From NCBI GenBank assembly GCA_030762175.1, contig CM060846.1, positions 241,337,512-241,401,511 on the forward strand: a DNA stretch of 64,000 bases, given 5' to 3'. The DNA comes from Metallyticus violacea. Lineage: Eukaryota > Arthropoda > Insecta > Mantodea > Metallyticidae. Positions 40,301-53,032 of the stretch are shown piece by piece. The notes under the pieces were generated by a model, which saw only the letters and a list, made by a program, of their open reading frames with translations, was not told where the DNA came from and ran no database searches. The position numbers were made by a program, and so were the translations under genes. Numbering within the stretch: position 1 is the first letter of the stretch; every line of letters begins with the position of its first letter.

Positions 40301-43300
40301 TGTTGTAGTGGTAGTGGTGTGGGTGGTTGTGGTACTTCTTTTTACTTCTCTAGAAAGCATAGACCTTAATGAAAACATGCCAATGTGCCCTGTTCCTAAC
40401 CATAACCTTGCTCTCCTTCCAGTTCTTCCCAGCCTAATTTACTTTGTTCCTGACTGTGTTGCACCATGTAATTCTAGGTATACCTATTTTTCTGATTCCT
40501 TCCTTGTGGATTCCGTCAAAAACATTCTTAGCTATATTTTCATCTTCTCTCTGCAACACATAACCAATCCATTTCTACTTCCCATATTTTTCTTCAATTG
40601 TAATTTCCTGCTGATCAATTATCTTCCATAGATTTTTGTTTGATCGGCAGCCATATTCCCATTATAAATCTCAAGCATCTATAAATGAATACTTGCAATT
40701 TTTTATAATTATACTAATTCTGAAAACACTGATCCTATTTGTAAATTATAATTAATCTGTCATCTAACACACTCTTATGCTTCACTTACTTTTAAATTTT
40801 GCGCCCTTAAACAATAATCATCATCATTACTTTTAAATATGGTGGGACCACTTCCAAAGAGACATCCCCTCCATCTTCAACCAACTTGACGACTGGTACC
40901 AGAAAAACATTTGCAAGATGTTAGTTTCTGGTACCAGTTACCGCCATGGGTGGCCGAGGTCGTTAAAGCATGGACTTGTGAGCGAGAGGTCTGGGTTCGA
41001 ATACCACCAGGACCGTTCTCCCTCACTGAGGTTTTTTCCAGGTTTTCCTCAGTCCTCATAAATGACAAATGCCGGGGAGGTGCCCTAAACTTAGGCCTGG
41101 AACGTTTCCTTCCTTAAAAATAAATCCTTTCCCAATGTATCATTTCGTTTCATGTATCATCAGTGTCCATCGCCTGTGATGCCTCTGTAGCGAAAACGGG
41201 CGTTAAACACTATTCATATATATATATATGACAAATTAATTATAATTTACATTTAACAAGCTTTACTGTGCGAGTTCCATCAGATTTTTTTATTTTTCGA
41301 AAGTTCTTAAATGAACTGACCCAATTGTTATATTTTAATAATTTTATGTGTTAATTTTGTTATAAATACTTGGTATATAGATATATGTAGCTGTAGTCTG
41401 TGGGGATATATTTGTAATAAATTTTAATTTCAATGGAATACCCGAACCCAAGACTTTACAGATATTCCAGCAGGAAACTTGATGAGCTGACAATGGTTCA
41501 GTAAGTAGTAAATAAGAAAATTTAATAGAAAATGTAGAAAGGAAGCATATTTTGTTTTCCTGATTCTAGTTTTAACATCTTCATCTAACTCTCCATCCTT
41601 TGAGATAATGCTTCCTAGATAGTAAAATTCCTTCATTTTGTTTATTTAGATGCAGTCTCACTGCACATGCAAGTCTATCTAGATCCTGTGTTTGCCATTT
41701 ATATCTGAGAAATCATGTGCCATCATACATATGTCATCTGCATATTCTACATTATCTAACCTTTCTCATAATTCCCGTTGAATACCCCTATGCCATTTGT
41801 TGCAAATCCTTTTTCATTACATCATCTAATATCAATATGAATACTAGTGGTGACAACAAGCATCCCTGTTTGATTTCATTGAAAGAAGCAAAGGATTCTG
41901 AGAGTTGGCCTTGATGTGACATGAAACAGACATGATTATCATATATATCTTTAATTATGTTAGCAATTTTTATAATTCATCCCAATTTGTTTTAGTTTTT
42001 TCCATATAATTCTTCTATTTATCAAGTCAAAGTCTTTGATAAAATCAATATTGACAAGTATAATGGGCTATTCCATTACAGTGACTGTTCTATAATAATC
42101 TTCATTGTATTTATAAGGTTTGTAGAGGATTTCCCAGCTATGAACCATATTGTGTTTCCCCCAGTTTCTTAACCACTACACATTTGATGGGGTTCAACAG
42201 AGTGGTAGATAAGATCTTGCTTGGAACAGACAATAAAGTGATGCCATGCCAATTACTGCAATAGATAGATCTCCCTTCTTAGGTTTTTTCACTACTATAT
42301 CCTTCCCCTAATCTTGAGGAACTTTCTCATTTTCCCAGATTTTTTGGAAAGTGGATATAAAATATAAGTAATTAAATTTATATCTGTTTTTAACATTTCA
42401 GTATTAACGTTATTGAGGCCCAGTGCTTTAATGCTTATTGTTTCCACTATTACTTTCTTAATTTCAAGTTTTTTATGGGATTTACATTATTATTAAATTT
42501 TTATTTCCTATTCCTAATGACAGAGTTGCCTCAAGTTCTAGTTCTAGGGGCATATAATTCAGAATTTTGTTAAAGTGTTCTCTTTGCTTTTTAGTTGCTC
42601 TGTTTCAGAAGTTAGTACATTACTGCCTTTGTCCTTTATTGGTCATTAGCTAGAAAGGTTCATTTATCAAAGGTTTAGTCATTCTATACCACACTTTAAA
42701 ATTATTATTATTATTTGCATCTACTTGTGCTTCCCCTGGTAGTTATTCCATCCAATATCTTTTGTCTTTCCTTAAGCTAGTTTTAGCTTTTTTTCATTTT
42801 GGAGCTATACTTATTTCTCATATTTTCAATCTGAGCCCTTGTTTTAGCTGCTTTTAAATTGTTTTTAAGATACTACTTTGTTTAAATAATTCCCAGGATT
42901 TGTCAGAGGGCCATGGCTTCTTACCTCTGTTTGTAACCTAAAACTTTTTTCAATTTTCATTAACATTTGTTTTTATATTACCCTATTGTTATTCTATGTT
43001 CAAATCCAGATCATTTTCTACATTTGAAATGAAAATATATTCTTTAGTTCTAGGCAAAAGTGTGCCTTTATCTCAGTTTATTCACTCCTAACTTATGATC
43101 ACTTATCATAGTTTCATTTCCTTTTCCCAGTAGAGAGGTGAGAAATCATTCCTTCTTCTTTGTCTCTTGATTTAGCTTTCTGCCGTGAAGGTGATCCTGT
43201 AGTGAAGGTGTCATCATTGCTGCATTGTCTCAGCAGATGGTACATGTTCTATTCAGTGAAACTCCCATTCTATAAAAGTGGCCATTCAAATATTCATGGC

Positions 43301-43465
43301 CAGTTTCTAATCTAAAGTGAGCTGTTCCATTTTTTCTGTTTTCATGTTAGATGTTCTTACAAAAGTCTGCAATATTTTCATAGGTGATTGGTATTTCAAA
43401 TTTGTATTTAAATTCTGTGAGTCTTCTTTCCATTATTACATATTGTGTGGGTTTCCATTTTCATT

Positions 43466-43513
<48 letters not shown>

Positions 43514-46500
43514 AAATAGTCCACCTGTTCATTGGCACATGTACCAACATATTTAGTTTAATTCCTAGAGCATTCAGTTAGTTTGCACAGCAGTTACAGA
43601 AACCTGTGCACATAGAACTTGTCATATACAATTACCACAGTAGCACACAATCTACATTTACAAAAAATATTGTGTACATCTACATAAAAAGTTACAATAA
43701 AAATGAAAAAGCAAGGGCCCCTGTCCCAAACCCCTTCACATTTAATCATGTAAAGCTAATGAATTTGCTGCAAAATACTTAAGTCTCAAATTGTTTTCTG
43801 CTACATAGATATGAGCTTGCACTTAACAAAAAGACTCTGGGTTTGTACCTACACAATATTTACAGCCATTGGTATCAAACTCTTTTTATTAACATGCTGA
43901 TAATTGCAAGCTAATACTTACTGAACTTTTCACTACACATGTGAAAAATCTCAGCTCTTTTATTATTGCATTATACTACACAATGACTGAAATTAAATTT
44001 TGTCTACCTCAGTACTGGTGGAATATGTACTTATTTCACAGAGTACCTCAGGAGCACTCAGTATTTGAACAAAAATGTGTACCAGGCCCATGTACACTTG
44101 TTGCATAAAATAAGAATGCAACAACACAAACATAAGAAAATCACCTGCCCTCACCTTTGCATTGAATCAGAAGTGCATGATCCTATCCAATACCACACAT
44201 CTTCATGATAGGTTGCCAGATATGACATTCCATTATAAAAAAATGTGTATGATTTTGATTGGACAGCATCATTGACTCCATACTCTTTTAAAATTCAAGC
44301 TGGCACTAGCTGTCAATTGAGCAGTAAAATGTTCCTATAATAAATAAAGTTGGCACTTAGCATTTACCTGAGCATCACACTTTAAATTTTTGGGTGTGTG
44401 CTAAACCAGTTTGCAGTCTGTTCTCATATGTCAGAGGTGCTGTTTCTTTCATATAAAGACACAGTGAAAGTGATTTATAGGAAATTATGGAATAGTACCA
44501 GGTCCATGTAAAAGGAAAAGGAATCCAAAGACAAATTAGCAGAATATGATAAAGTCTGCTAGATTAAAAGAGAAGGAGTATATTATACAGGAACCATGAG
44601 ACCAACTATAACAGTCAAGTAACTACGAGGGCCATCCAGAAAGTAAGTCCCAATCGCGCCTGGAGATGGAACCACTTGTCGGATAGGAATGCGCATGCGT
44701 AGGAGTAGAGAGGAAGTATGCGGGAATAATGCAGTAAAATTTCAGCCTTGTGACGGCCGTGGTTACCGCGCTGTGCTAGGAGAAAATGGCTGCTCTGATA
44801 TTGTCTCCCGCCAACTGCGAAGTTCGTGCAGTCATCCGAGATTTGCTCGCTCAAAAGCAAAGTCCAGCAGAGATCCATCGCCAATTGTGTCGAGTGTATG
44901 GACACGACATTATGGTAAGACGATGGTGCAGGCAGTTCACTGAAGGACGAACCAATATTCACGACGACGACCGTAGTGGCCGACCGTCCCTGGTGACGGC
45001 AGAAGTGTTGGAAAGTGTGCGGCAAGCAATTGAGCAGAACCGGCGCTTCACAATTTCAGAACTCTCTTGTCAATTCCCCAGATGTCTCGCTCCCTTGTGC
45101 ACGAAATTGTCTCCCGGAAGCTTGACACAATTGGCGATGGATCTCTGCTGGACTTTGCTTTTGAGCGTGCAAACCTCGGATGACTGCACGAATTTCGCAG
45201 TTGGCGGGAGACAATATCAGAGCAGCCATTTTCTCCTAGCACAGCGCAGTAACCACGGCCATCACAAGGCTGAAATTTTACTGCATTATTACCACATACT
45301 TCCTCTCTATTCCTGCGCATATGCGCATTCCTATCAGAACTAGCGGTGCCATCTCTAGGCGCGATTGAGACTTACTTTCTGGATGCCGTAATACATTCCA
45401 GATTCAAAAAATTATCTAGCGGTAGTGTTTTAAGTGCGGATGGTGGTGTTAGTATGTATTGTGTATGCATTTCCAAAACTTTTACTTGTCATTACCTTCC
45501 CCTGAGAGTTTAATATATATTCTAATAAAAATATATTCATTTATGTTAAATAAAGTACATGTTAATTCTACATATTTTTTGTTATTCTTTCACACAATCA
45601 ATACAAGGGTAGGTCCATAAGTTTCCAGCCTCGGCGATAAGGATTATTGCATTCACAAAATTCTTATCTGGTGTCATACCTTATCTGTTACTAAATAATT
45701 GCAGCTATAACTTCTGCTTCAGTGTGTTTAGTTGTTTAGATATAGCTGCATAAAGAAGGCTATGTGTTGAAAATTGTGACATGTTCAAAATGGAGTATCA
45801 AACTGTTATTAAGCTCTTCACAAAAGATGAACTTACTCCAAATGAAATTAAACAGCGATTGGACAGTATGTATGGGGAAGCATCCCCCTCATATTCTACC
45901 ACAAAAGAATGGGGTAAACTTTTTCGAATGGGCCAAGAAAGCATTGAAGATGAAGAGCATGCAGGTCAGCCCTTGGAGGTGCTCACTCCTGAAAACATCG
46001 CTCTTGCAGAAGGAGAAATTATGGAAAACTGGTGGCTCAAATTTACAGAAATAACAGCAATGTTGGGCCTTTCAAAACATAAGTCATTCGAATTATTCAT
46101 GGACATTTAAACATTAATAAGGTTAGAGTATGATGGGTGCCCAGACTTCTTTCCTCAGCCCAAAAGCAACAACAAGTCATTTGTTGTCAGGTATTTTGGA
46201 GCTCTGCTGTGGAAACAAAAGAGAAGTTCTGCAACCATTGTTGCAGGAGATGAAACTATGGTCCTCTACTATGATCCCTTGTCCAAAAGAGAATCAATGG
46301 CATGGCGTAAATCTGGCAAAGCACTGCTTCTAAAGGCTAAGATCACTCAGTCAACCAAGAGATCATGGCCACAATCTTTTGGGAATGTGAAGGAATACTC
46401 TTCATTGACTTCAAGGAGAAGGGAACACTACAGTAAATGGGGAGTACTATGTTAGTCTACTGCACAGACTACATGCTTCCATACAAGAGAAAAAGTAAGG

Positions 46501-49500
46501 AAAGTAGAGTGGTGGTGTGCGCCTTCATGACGTGTCTGTGCACACAGCTCTTGATGCAAAGGAAACTGTAAAGAAATATGACTTCAAAGAGCTCAACCAT
46601 CTACCCTAGAGCCCAGATCTAGCTCCCAGGGAATATTATATCCTCTTTTCAAAACTCAAGAAGAACCTTCGAGGATGGAAATTTAAGTGTGACGAAGAAG
46701 TGATGGATGTTGTTTATGCCCATTTTGGAGACGAGACTTCTATTTTTTTGGGGGGGGGGGATTGAAATGTTAATCAAAGATGTGAGAAGTGTATTGCAAT
46801 AAATGGTAACTATATTGAAAAGTGAAATATAGTTTTTGTATTTATCATACCCAGAAAGTGATTATGTTGGAAACTTATGGACCTACCCTCATATGTTATT
46901 TGTTTTGAAAGGGCATCATCTTGAAAATATTGAAGTTTAATAAACAAATAAATTATAGTGTATAATGCAAACTAAAACTCAGTGCAAAAAGAGCCCTATA
47001 AAATTGTTATTTTTAAAATATAACTGCCACTCCATTTATGCTGAAAGCACTCCTTTGTATTTAGCTAATTAATATACTATGCACCCTTTACCAATGTTGG
47101 TAAAATAATTTATTAAAATATATTTCCAGCAACATCTTTACACTTTTTAAGCATGCCTTGAGTACACCATCTACAATGTTATGCTTATAATTTTATATTT
47201 TGAATGTAAAATAGCCTCTGCAAGTTAGCATCTGTTGACTAGTGTGTTTTATTCAAGTATTATGTATAGCTACTATGTAGGTTGGTGGTTGTGATTCTTT
47301 GAGCAAATAAAATGCATGAGTTGAAACTTCTCTGCCATCCACATATAAAATATTTTACAGTGCTGCAGCTGCAAAATTACATGTCTCTAGACACATTTGG
47401 AAAAACTGTTTTAACTTTGAGACTCTACAGCACACTCAACAGTTTTTTGCTGCAAAATGATTGACTGCTTTAATGTGTTACAATAAGTATATAGTTTCTA
47501 CACTTTGCTAAGAAATTTATTTTTGGAAATGACCCCAAAAGAACTCAAAATTACTAATTTGAGAAGCAGTAAAAAATGGACAGCATTTGAGTACTCTTCA
47601 GAATTATTTTCCTGTAAATCTATACCTTATACAATGGATGCCATATCACTTTAATCCTTACATTTACTGAAAGTAGTATGTGTATACTTCACTCCTGCAA
47701 TTCATAAAGAATTGTTTGCTGCTTTCTTGCTTCTTGTTCTCTCTAAAGGCATAAACTATTGAAACCATTCCTGAAGAATATAACTTTCTACACTTTTTTT
47801 TTTAATGATTTATTTATGGACGCTCTTTAACAGCTCAGGTCATCAGCGTCCCATTCAACTCAGGGCATGAAACGGCCGACAAATTTTGCTCAGAGGCCTC
47901 TCTTTCAGGCTTGAGGTTCTTTTTCATTCCATAAATGTATGACACGGGACCCACGGCTTTACTTCCCTTCCAAAGGAAGCCATACCTAGGATTTTTACGC
48001 CCCAAAAAAATCCATTGGTCCTGGCCAGGTTCAAACCCGCGATCTTGGGTTTAGGAGGCAAGTATGGTAACCACTACACCACCAGGACTGACACTTTCTA
48101 CACTGCATATAAATATTATGTAAATGGTTTGTATGCTGCTCTAAATGGGATACTATGGTTATTTACTTCATGAAGGGTGATAGGTTGGCTATTAGATCCC
48201 CCTAGAAGATACATGACCTTGTAGTTGATGGGGGGCCTTCTGTGTATCTGTGATCCTATAAGAGGCTTACCAAGTCCAACCCCAAAGTGTAGTGCAACCC
48301 GTGTTGAAGGGGGGCATGGCATAGCGCAAATGTGTGTTAAAAAAGTGCCTCTGGACACCAGGAGAATAACAATTCATTGTTAAAGAGAGCAAAGGGAGAG
48401 GGAAGAAAGTACTATTACTGAGCTCTCAGAGAGGGGAACAGGCCAACTTTGGGTGTGGCAGTAACTCTCACCACAAAATCTGGGGCAGCAAAAATGTAAC
48501 AAAAGGGGTGATAATTTTAGATATCCTGCTCTACTTAACATCAGTAACAAGCCTAACTTTGCCAATCACAAAAGGCAGAAAGTTAAAAGTCTTAGATGAA
48601 CCATCATTTTTGGATCATAACTACATATTATTTAATGTTAGTATAGTTAAATGAGTTAATCTCTTAAAGGAATCCCAGGAAAACTGGTGAGAACACTACA
48701 TGCAGGATCTCTCAAGTAGAATTGGGCACAGTGAAAGGATTATATCTTTTGGTGATATTGACAAGGTCGCCTATTCCATCCAAGAGGCTATACTTGATAG
48801 TTATCACAATAATTGCCCAATGCAATAATAGATCAAATCCAAGTAAGTGTCACGGTGAACAAAGAGGCTGAGGCAGAGTAAGACATCTCTTTAATATGGC
48901 AAAAAGAACTGGAGGGCTGGATTGAACAACGTATATATCTCACAGACTAAAACAAACGTGTACACATTGCCAAAAGACCTTCTTGGCAAGTCTACTGTCA
49001 GGAAATATCTAGCCTGTCAGAGGAAGCCAGGTTACAGAGAACACTCACCCATGGACCAACAAATCCTGTATGAACAATGTGTAAACCTACAGGATGCTTA
49101 TCGTGCTTGGCTGAATAAACACTCAAAAGGTACACTCTTTGAGGTACACTTCCCTAGGTGCATATATGATGACAAGATCTGTGAAACCATGGACTAAATC
49201 AAAAACTCTAGAAAAAGAGCATCACATAAGAACTGGAAACTTGCTGTCAAGTTGTCACAACTTATAATGCTAAATGGGCAGTTAATAAATGTATCCCATT
49301 TAAGCTGCCAGGTGGAAACAATATCTTTCCTACATTGTTGCAGAAAGGACCTGACTCTCTTTACATCCTCCTCTGCAACCTCTTCCAGGCCAGTATAGCC
49401 TCTATGTTCTGCAGGCCTAGAGAACTATCAGAGTAGTTTTTAATCCTAAGCACAGAGTACACAGAAACTAAGGTTTATCAACCTTATCAAATTATCAATC

Positions 49501-52500
49501 CTTTTGAATGTTTTAGAAAGAGTGATGGAAGGATACATTCAAAAAAGGGTACTGCAAGATACTCCTTTTCATTGAAATCAACATGCCTACCTACCATCCA
49601 AGTCTTGTATAACAGCATTACAGTGTTTAGTTAGCAGATTGGAGAACTCAATGGCTAGGAAGGAAATAACCCTAGGGCTTTCCTAGATGTACAGGGTGCT
49701 TTTGACAACACCTCTTATAAGTCTATGGTTGGCTGCACAGAAACATGGAGTCAATGACACTCTTTTGCAGTCAGATACACCCCATGCTCAGAAGCAGAAA
49801 TATTACTGCTAACCTTCTTGGGGAAAAGAAAGGAATCGTCACCACAAGGAGTTGCCCACAGGGGAGAGTTTTTCCCCCCCTCCTGCTCTAATCTCATGGT
49901 GGGTGGTCATCTTAAAGATATGGCCCAGGAGGGGTATTACATACAAGAATACATGGATGACATTGAGGTGTTTATTTTTTAAAAATTTTCCAATACAGGC
50001 TCAAACATGAATTGTGGGTTAAGAAAAATTCACTGCTGGTGCAAGCATGAGGGTCTGTCTTATCAATCCTAACAAAATAGCTCTCTTTACTAACAGGAGA
50101 GATTTTAAAGGACTATAAAATCTTAAACTAGGCAGCTCAATCCTGGAATATTCTGCATCAGTTAAATAACTAGACCTTACACTAGATAAGAAACTGACAT
50201 TGGCAACATTCTCCATAGAGCCTGGTAGTTTCTTTTAACCATCAAACACACTATCATATCAATCTGAAGCCTAAAGCCTCACATCAGTCTTTGGCCATAT
50301 GCTTCAATGGTTATGTTCCAAGTATCTTATGGTGTAATTGTCTGCTGGTGGAGAAAATTACAAATTACTATAGCACATAAATTTACCAATCTAGAAAGAT
50401 TAGCATGTCTTTATATTACAGAGGCCTTCAGAAGAACTCCATTGCACTGGAGACTCCGCTAGATCTTCCTTCCATGGATATTTACTTACAAGAAGAAGCT
50501 AGGCTTACTGCATACCACTTGGTGCAAACAGGGAATTGGAGAAGTAGCTATGTAATAACTGGACATACCTCCATTCTAAATTTCCTTAATATTCCAGTAC
50601 TGAGTATGAGGTCAAACCTCATTATGCTCAATACTGTTCTCTCCCTTCATTTAAGCTTTCAGATCTTCAGAAGAATGGCTGGAAGGAATTAAGCATGAAA
50701 AATGATGTGATCAGTTCGTGTGGTTCACCAATGGATTCCACATAGACACAATTGGGCAAAGGCATATATGGCCTATTTCCAAGGACAAATATTAGTTTAA
50801 GTCTCAGGAAATATTGCAGTTTTTAAGGCAGAAGCATTAAAAGGAAGTGTTTTAGGACTAAGTTTAGGGTACCTTCCTAGCATTTCCCATTTATGAGGAC
50901 AGAGGAAAACCTACGAAAAACCTCAATCAGTGAAGATGGTCATGGTGGGAATCAAACTACAGACCTCTCTCTCACTGATCATCCAGGAACACTTCCCCAT
51001 TGACACCCAGCACCAGTTTCCTTCCCTTTCCCCCCAAATCAAGTTGCAAGATATGTAAGTGCAATCACCACCTAACCTCAACAACCCCAAGAGCCCTTTC
51101 ATGATAACGCAAGAATGCCCTCCCAGAGCCCCCCTTCTCCCACTGTTGTCACCACACCTTAATGGCTTTGGCCATCCATGGCAGGATTAGAGGACCTCAG
51201 AAAGGTTACCATGCATGGTAAATGAAACTTTCATTCTCAATACAGATAGCCAAAATGGATTAAAAGCACATCTTTCTGACCAGAAAAAATCTAAACTGGT
51301 ATGGGAATGCCAAAATGCCCCAACTGCCCTGGCATCAACAAAATGGGTTAAGAGAAAAATGTGATTAAAAAGTATGTAAGGACTTACAGCTTTCATTCAG
51401 TGTGACATGACATTTATTTCAAATTACATTCTTGTATTTAAAAGGCATAAGAAAATATAAACTTATCAATAACACATAGTAATAAAGTTATTTTAAGGCA
51501 TGTTCAATTCAACGTGAAAATTTACTATGATTAGGGGGAGGAAAGAAGGGTCTATTAGAGATCATTTTATTCTCAATATGTTTACTGTAAAAACTTAACT
51601 GCCTGATCTTAGCAATATCTCTGCGGTGTAAGCTTTATAAAATTGTTATGAATAAAGAAATTAGGTTAGTTTGAAATTATATGCACAACATTTACCCTAT
51701 ATCTTCTTGCTTTTTGCTTATGTTTACAAAAATTAGACCTACCAAATATAAACAACATACATCAGTTAATATAATCAGCTATTGTTTTAAATGCAATTTC
51801 TTTTTGAATTTTTGTATAACCAAATGGTGGTATAAATGAATAGGAATATGTAGCATTATACTGACATGAATTAAATCTATCTCATATTTCATGATTTTGT
51901 TTTCTCTTATATTAACAGGAATGTGCATGAGTGTGCAGGGTTAAAATAGATTAGTCTCTAAGTGCGTATGAATTTACATATTATCCACTAGAGTAAGGCT
52001 AGTATCAGATCTTGATTTTTTGCTGGTCATTAAGTAATACTTTACAAATACCTCTTCAAAATTTACACTTGCAGTTCTGGTCAACTTTGTGGAAAACTTC
52101 TACTGTCAAACCCATAGATTCTTATAAAATTACTGTCCCATTTCAGGCATGAGAAACAGTAAGATTCTCAAATCTTAGTTGTTTAAAGACTGATATTTGC
52201 CTTAAACAGGCTAACATAGGCACTAAATCTACATCATCAATGAGTTGTGCAGAATTATTTAATATATGTCTGCTTCAAATAATTTGTAAAGAGTATCTTC
52301 TCCAAAGATTTTCTGAAGAATATGGCTTTTAAACACCTTTCAGTAATCTGTTCCTGTAGTTGGCATTGTATATAGTTATAAAGTTTACCTTATTAATGAA
52401 TGTAGTATCAATGTCAACATTTTATAAATTTTAAAGCTACCATTTTACGGGCTTCATAAAACTTTAACTTCTCATATCATGCAACTCATCTACAGGAAAA

Positions 52501-52933
52501 AACTGAAAGCTTACTTACAGTCTTTACATACATTTTTGCATGGTGCTTTTCATTTTTCTCAAATTTGCATTTGGAACATTTCAATATCATGTGACCTCCT
52601 GTGGTGCATCAGTAATAAAAAAGGCGTTAAATACTAATCAAAAAGAAGAAGAAAAGAAACAAAAGGTCATGTGACCTCTGTGTTGAAAAGTTTTCTAAGG
52701 AAACTATTACCAACCCAAAACTTATTACAAAGCTCATTAAATGCAAACATAAGACTAAGTACACTTTTAATTGTTTAAAGCATTTAATCTGTACATATAA
52801 ATATTAGCATCATATCAAAAGTAGTATTTGTGAGTTCATTTGTACATTATAAGCATAGCATAGACCTTTGGAAAGGAACAGATTGAGGGATTTAGGCCAT
52901 AGGTCCAAAAAACAAATAAATTATCAATATATC

Positions 52934-53032
<99 letters not shown>

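Noticed and set aside
43317..43556. 79-codon open frame with poly-phenylalanine
   Set aside because: The frame runs through the 40-base poly(T), which is a LINE poly(A) tail read on the other strand.
44615..45025. 136-codon open frame on the minus strand
   Set aside because: It is antisense to the mariner HTH frame; the inverted arms create mirror open frames.
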